Source: Bacillota bacterium (GTDB lineage: Bacteria; Bacillota; Clostridia; Christensenellales; Aristaeellaceae). From it: a stretch of 9,343 bases of DNA. The position numbers and the translations under genes are program-made. Of the stretch, positions 6,741 through 9,343 are shown piece by piece (the first letter of the stretch is position 1; each line of letters starts with the position of its first letter). A model generated the notes under the pieces. The model searched no databases, was not told the DNA's origin, and saw nothing but the letters and a program-made list of their open reading frames with translations. The stretch lies in NCBI GenBank assembly GCA_023402355.1, contig JAEXCG010000074.1:1-9343 (forward strand), given 5' to 3'.

Positions 6741-7970
6741 TCAATCGTAGTGCAGCGCTTCGATCGGGCGCAGCTTGGAAGCCTTGCTCGCGGGGTACAG
6801 GCCGAAGATGATGCCGACCGCCATCGAGAAGCCCACGGCCAGCTGCACCACGCCCGGAGACATGGTAAGCGTCATGGAGAGCACGCCCTCCAGCACGTCC
6901 ATCAGCAGCGCGCCGAACACGAGGCCCAGCAGGCCGCCGAGGCCGGAGATGACGATCGCCTCGATCAGGAATTGCAGCAGGATGTTGCGCCGCTTGGCCC
7001 CGATGGCCTTGCGTATGCCGATTTCCCGCGTGCGCTCGGTGACGGAAACGAGCATGATGTTCATGATGCCGATGCCGCCGACCAGCAGCGAGATGCCCGC
7101 GATGCCGCCCAGCATGAGCGTAAGCGTGCTCGTCGTCTCGTCCACGGCGGAAAGCATCTCGCTTTGGTTCATGACCGAATAGGAGCTCTCGTTCTGATAG
7201 CGCTTGTACAGGTAGCTTTCGATGTACTCCTGGGCCGCGTCCACGCTCGCCGCGTCCGTCGCGGAGATGCTGATGGAGGAGATGCTGGTGCTCTCCAGCA
7301 TGCGCTGGGCCAGCGTAAAGGGAATGATGACCACCTCGTCCGAGGAGGAGCCGCCGGAGCTGCCCTTGCTTTCCAGCACGCCGACGATTTTGAACTGCCG
7401 GCCGCTGATGGACAGGGTATTGCCCACCACGTTCGTCGTGCCGAAGAGGTCGTCCGCGATGTCCACGCCTACGACGCAGACCGCGCTGCGGTTGTCCACG
7501 TCCGCCTGAATGATGTAGCGGCCCTCCGCCACGCCCTGATTGCGGATGTCCTTGTAGGAGGGAAGCACGCCCATGATGGAGGTGGTGGTATTGTTGCTGC
7601 CCGCCTTCACCGTGAGGTTCCCGCTGACCGTCGGGGAGACCGAGGCGATCGCGTCGCTGTCCTCCCAGGAGAGCACGTCGTCCATCTTGAGGATGACCGT
7701 GCCGCGCTGCGAGCTGCCCCCGCCAAAGCCGGGGAAGCCGCCGAAGCCGCCGCGCCTGCCGGTGGAGCGGGTCTGTATGGAAACCGTCAAAAGGTTCGTG
7801 CCCATGCTTTGAATCGATTCGCTGACCGAGGCGGTGGTGCCCTGGCCGATGGCGATGAGCACGACCACCGACATGACGCCGATGATGACGCCGAGCATCG
7901 TCAGGCAGGCGCGCACCTTGTTGGCCTTGATGGCCTTAAAGGCCATGGAGATGGTTTGAACGAGCATCAT
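6741..7970 (-). CDS. MacB/FtsX-type ABC transporter permease
   Basis: Membrane subunit of an ABC exporter of the MacB mechanotransmission class, 409 residues, with a topology like B. subtilis YknZ. A cytoplasmic N-terminus leads to membrane helix 1 (about 22-43), a large extracytoplasmic MacB-type domain (about 44-280), and three C-terminal helices (about 284-308, 333-358, 373-396). The FtsX-domain signature TERTREIGIRKAIGAKRRNI (311-330) and the C-terminal YPASKASKLRPIEAL (392-406) are clear. After helix 1 there is a Gly/Phe-rich insert GRRGGFGGFPGFGGGSS (71-87), absent from the classic family members I know. The ATG at 7970 overlaps the ATPase stop as ATGA; an adjacent ATG at 7967 is almost as likely because GGTGG is 4 nt from the first and 7 from the second. 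It is translationally coupled to the ATPase. The exported substrate is unknown (peptide, lipid or drug are all known for the class). Confidence 0.94.
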   Translation of the reverse strand: MMLVQTISMAFKAIKANKVRACLTMLGVIIGVMSVVVLIAIGQGTTASVSESIQSMGTNLLTVSIQTRSTGRRGGFGGFPGFGGGSSQRGTVILKMDDVLSWEDSDAIASVSPTVSGNLTVKAGSNNTTTSIMGVLPSYKDIRNQGVAEGRYIIQADVDNRSAVCVVGVDIADDLFGTTNVVGNTLSISGRQFKIVGVLESKGSSGGSSSDEVVIIPFTLAQRMLESTSISSISISATDAASVDAAQEYIESYLYKRYQNESSYSVMNQSEMLSAVDETTSTLTLMLGGIAGISLLVGGIGIMNIMLVSVTERTREIGIRKAIGAKRRNILLQFLIEAIVISGLGGLLGLVFGALLMDVLEGVLSMTLTMSPGVVQLAVGFSMAVGIIFGLYPASKASKLRPIEALHYD

Positions 7971-8656
7971 ATGACCACCTCGCCTTCGTGCGCGGGCTCA
8001 AGCACCCGCCCGTCGTGGATGTGGATGCTGCGCGGGGCCTGCGAGGCGATGGCCGGGTCGTGCGTGATGAGCACGATGGTATTGCCCGCCGCGTGCAGCT
8101 CGTGGAACATGCGCATGATCTCCGCGCCCGTCTTGGAATCGAGGTTGCCCGTGGGCTCGTCCGCGAGGATCAGCGAGGGCTTCGTCACCAGCGCCCGGGC
8201 GATCGCCACGCGCTGCTGCTGGCCGCCGGAAAGCTCCGTGGGCCTGTGATCCATGCGCTCCAGAAGCCCCACGCGGTCGAGCACCTCCTCGCTCAGCTTG
8301 TGCCGCCTGCCCGCGCCCATGCCCTGATACACGAGCGGCAGCTCCACGTTTTCCTGCGCCGTCATCTTGGACAGCAGGTTGAACTGCTGAAAGACGAAGC
8401 CGATCTTCTTGTTGCGGATGACCGCGAGCTCATCCTCCGTGTAGTCGTTGATTTCCTGTCCGTCGAACAGGTAGGTTCCCTCGTCGGCCATGTCCAAGCA
8501 GCCGATGATGTTCATCAGCGTCGATTTGCCGGAGCCGGACGGGCCGATGATGGAGACGAACTCGTGCGGTTGGATGGAAATGTCCACGCCGTCCAGGGCG
8601 CTTACGACGTTGTCGCCCATCCGGTACTCCTTTCGCACGCCACGCATCTGGATCAT
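7967..8656 (-). CDS. ABC transporter ATP-binding protein (MacB/LolD/YknY type)
   Basis: Cytoplasmic ATPase of the exporter, 229 residues, the standard size for the LolD/YknY group. Motifs: Walker A GPSGSGKST (38-46), Q-loop Gln90 in FVFQQFNLL, signature LSGGQQQR (142-149), Walker B LILADEP (162-168), D-loop NLDS (171-174) and switch His199 in LITHD. The start at 8656 has AGGAG 9 nt upstream. It begins 18 nt after the membrane-fusion gene and overlaps the permease start, so the three genes form one operon whose promoter is outside the window. All catalytic residues are present, so it should be active. Confidence 0.97.
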   Translation of the reverse strand: MIQMRGVRKEYRMGDNVVSALDGVDISIQPHEFVSIIGPSGSGKSTLMNIIGCLDMADEGTYLFDGQEINDYTEDELAVIRNKKIGFVFQQFNLLSKMTAQENVELPLVYQGMGAGRRHKLSEEVLDRVGLLERMDHRPTELSGGQQQRVAIARALVTKPSLILADEPTGNLDSKTGAEIMRMFHELHAAGNTIVLITHDPAIASQAPRSIHIHDGRVLEPAHEGEVVI

Positions 8657-8674
8657 GTTACACTTCTCCTCTCA

Positions 8675-9343
8675 TCAAAACCCGCCCGGCATGCCGGCGG
8701 GCATGCCGCCGCCCATGCCGCCGTTGCTTCCGCCCCGGCTGCCGCTGTCGCCGCCCCGGCTGCCGCCCGTGGAGCCGCTGGGCATCATCGTCATGCCGCC
8801 GAGGTTCACCGTCGTGCTGCCGGAGGAGGAGGAGCTGGTGCTCTCGTAGAGCACGGCCTGGCCTTCTTCCAGCCCTGAAAGGATTTGCGCGTAGTCGTCG
8901 TTCATGAGGCCGACCTCGACCGTCTGATAGCTGCCCGTCAGGCCGCCGGAGGACGTCAGCACGCAATACTGGTCGTTCATCGTCATCAGCGCCTCGACCG
9001 GGATGTAAAGCGCGTCGTCCACGTGCGCGACCTGCACCTCGCCCGTCGCGTTCATGCCCGCCTTGATGCCCGTGCCCGCCGCGTCGAAGGAGAGCTTCAC
9101 GTCGTAGGTGGTGACGCCGCTCTCGCCGGAGCCGACCGGCGCGACCTTTTCCACCACGCCCTCGACCTCAAGATCGGTCAGCGCGTCCACGGTGATGACG
9201 ACCTTCTGCCCCGGCTCGACGGAGACGACGTCCAGCTCGTCGACCGCGATGGTCAGCGTCATGTCCTCGCCCTGCAAAATCGAGAGCAGCGCGGAACCGG
9301 AGGTCACGTCGTCGCCGACGTCGATGTCTTCGATGGAGGCGAT
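8675..9343 (-). CDS. Membrane-fusion (HlyD/MacA-like) exporter subunit, partial at right edge
   Basis: C-terminal 222 residues of the periplasmic-adaptor-like subunit of the exporter; the reading frame stays open to the right edge, so the N-terminus (signal or membrane anchor and coiled coil) is missing. A GTG at 9307 is internal. The first visible residues, IASIEDIDVGDDVTSGSALL, are the second half of the lipoyl/biotinyl-like domain. A beta-barrel domain follows (about 35-105, with PGQKVVITVDA and a later GIKAGMNATGEV), then the membrane-proximal domain (ALYIPVEAL and EVGLMNDDYAQILSGLEEGQAVL). The protein ends in a Ser-rich stretch and a Gly/Met-rich tail of about 45 residues (GGMTMMPSGSTGG to GGGMPAGMPGGF). 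In Gram-positives such adaptors (YknX-like) are anchored at the outer membrane face and bind the permease extracytoplasmic domain. First gene of the operon as far as visible. Confidence 0.92.
   Translation of the reverse strand: MASIEDIDVGDDVTSGSALLSILQGEDMTLTIAVDELDVVSVEPGQKVVITVDALTDLEVEGVVEKVAPVGSGESGVTTYDVKLSFDAAGTGIKAGMNATGEVQVAHVDDALYIPVEALMTMNDQYCVLTSSGGLTGSYQTVEVGLMNDDYAQILSGLEEGQAVLYESTSSSSSGSTTVNLGGMTMMPSGSTGGSRGGDSGSRGGSNGGMGGGMPAGMPGGF
8730..8765 (-). repeat. 21-bp-spaced repeat in the Gly-rich tail of the membrane-fusion gene
   Basis: A 15-bp sequence (CCGCCCCGGCTGCCG on the plus strand) occurs at 8730-8744 and 8751-8765, a period of seven codons that encodes GSRGGDS then GSRGGSN. 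It points to growth of the low-complexity tail by in-frame duplication. Confidence 0.6.

Noticed and set aside
6612..8249. Long plus-strand open frame (545 codons) opposite the HEAT, permease and ATPase genes
   Set aside because: It crosses three real genes and their promoter on the opposite strand, and its predicted product is Arg/His/Ala/Asp-rich nonsense typical of antisense frames in GC-rich DNA.
8686..8697. 12-bp palindrome CCGGCATGCCGG at the end of the membrane-fusion gene
   Set aside because: Falls inside codons for the Gly/Met/Pro tail, where GC-rich low complexity readily yields palindromes; no flanking symmetry or T-run.
8675..9307. GTG at 9307 as the true start of the membrane-fusion gene
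   Set aside because: The frame stays open to the window edge and the residues before it (IASIEDIDVGDD) are part of the lipoyl-like domain, so the gene is truncated by the window rather than starting here.

Overview
This is a GC-rich segment in which every confident gene lies on the minus strand, so transcription runs from high to low coordinates. Sigma-A type promoters (TTGACG or TTGATT, 17-nt spacers, TATAAT or TACAAT), strong Shine-Dalgarno sites, a GH25/LysM secreted lysozyme, a membrane-anchored FtsH and a split adaptor/ATPase/permease exporter of the B. subtilis YknXYZ layout together suggest a high-GC member of the Bacillota, most likely an anaerobic Clostridia-type lineage. That placement is inference; no rRNA or tRNA is present to confirm it.

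In transcription order from the right edge: (1) a three-gene MacAB-like export operon, consisting of a membrane-fusion protein that is cut by the window edge (8675-9343), an ABC ATPase (7967-8656) and a MacB/FtsX-type permease (6741-7970), with an 18-nt gap and then a short overlap between genes; (2) a small HEAT-repeat protein (6295-6630) with its own promoter and a textbook terminator; (3) a GNAT acetyltransferase (5557-6141), again with its own promoter and terminator; (4) an ACT-domain aspartate kinase (4056-5393) with its own promoter, followed after a GC-rich hairpin by a TauE/SafE-family permease (3207-3965) and a secreted GH25 lysozyme with a proline/threonine linker and LysM domain (2151-3146); (5) ftsH (164-2014) with a near-consensus promoter; (6) a 163-bp left-edge intergenic stretch holding hairpins and a possible plus-strand promoter/terminator pair.

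The genes do not form one pathway. The exporter is a clear functional unit. The rest is a run of housekeeping and envelope genes: membrane protein quality control (FtsH), cell-wall hydrolysis (GH25), aspartate-family amino acid synthesis, anion export and acetylation. I see no mobile element, CRISPR array, phage gene or defence cassette, and no convincing new multi-gene system. The items most worth a second look are regulatory: a stem that would hide the GH25 ribosome binding site, a hairpin between the aspartate kinase and the permease, 21-bp-spaced direct repeats upstream of the ftsH promoter, and the left-edge plus-strand promoter/hairpin/terminator arrangement.
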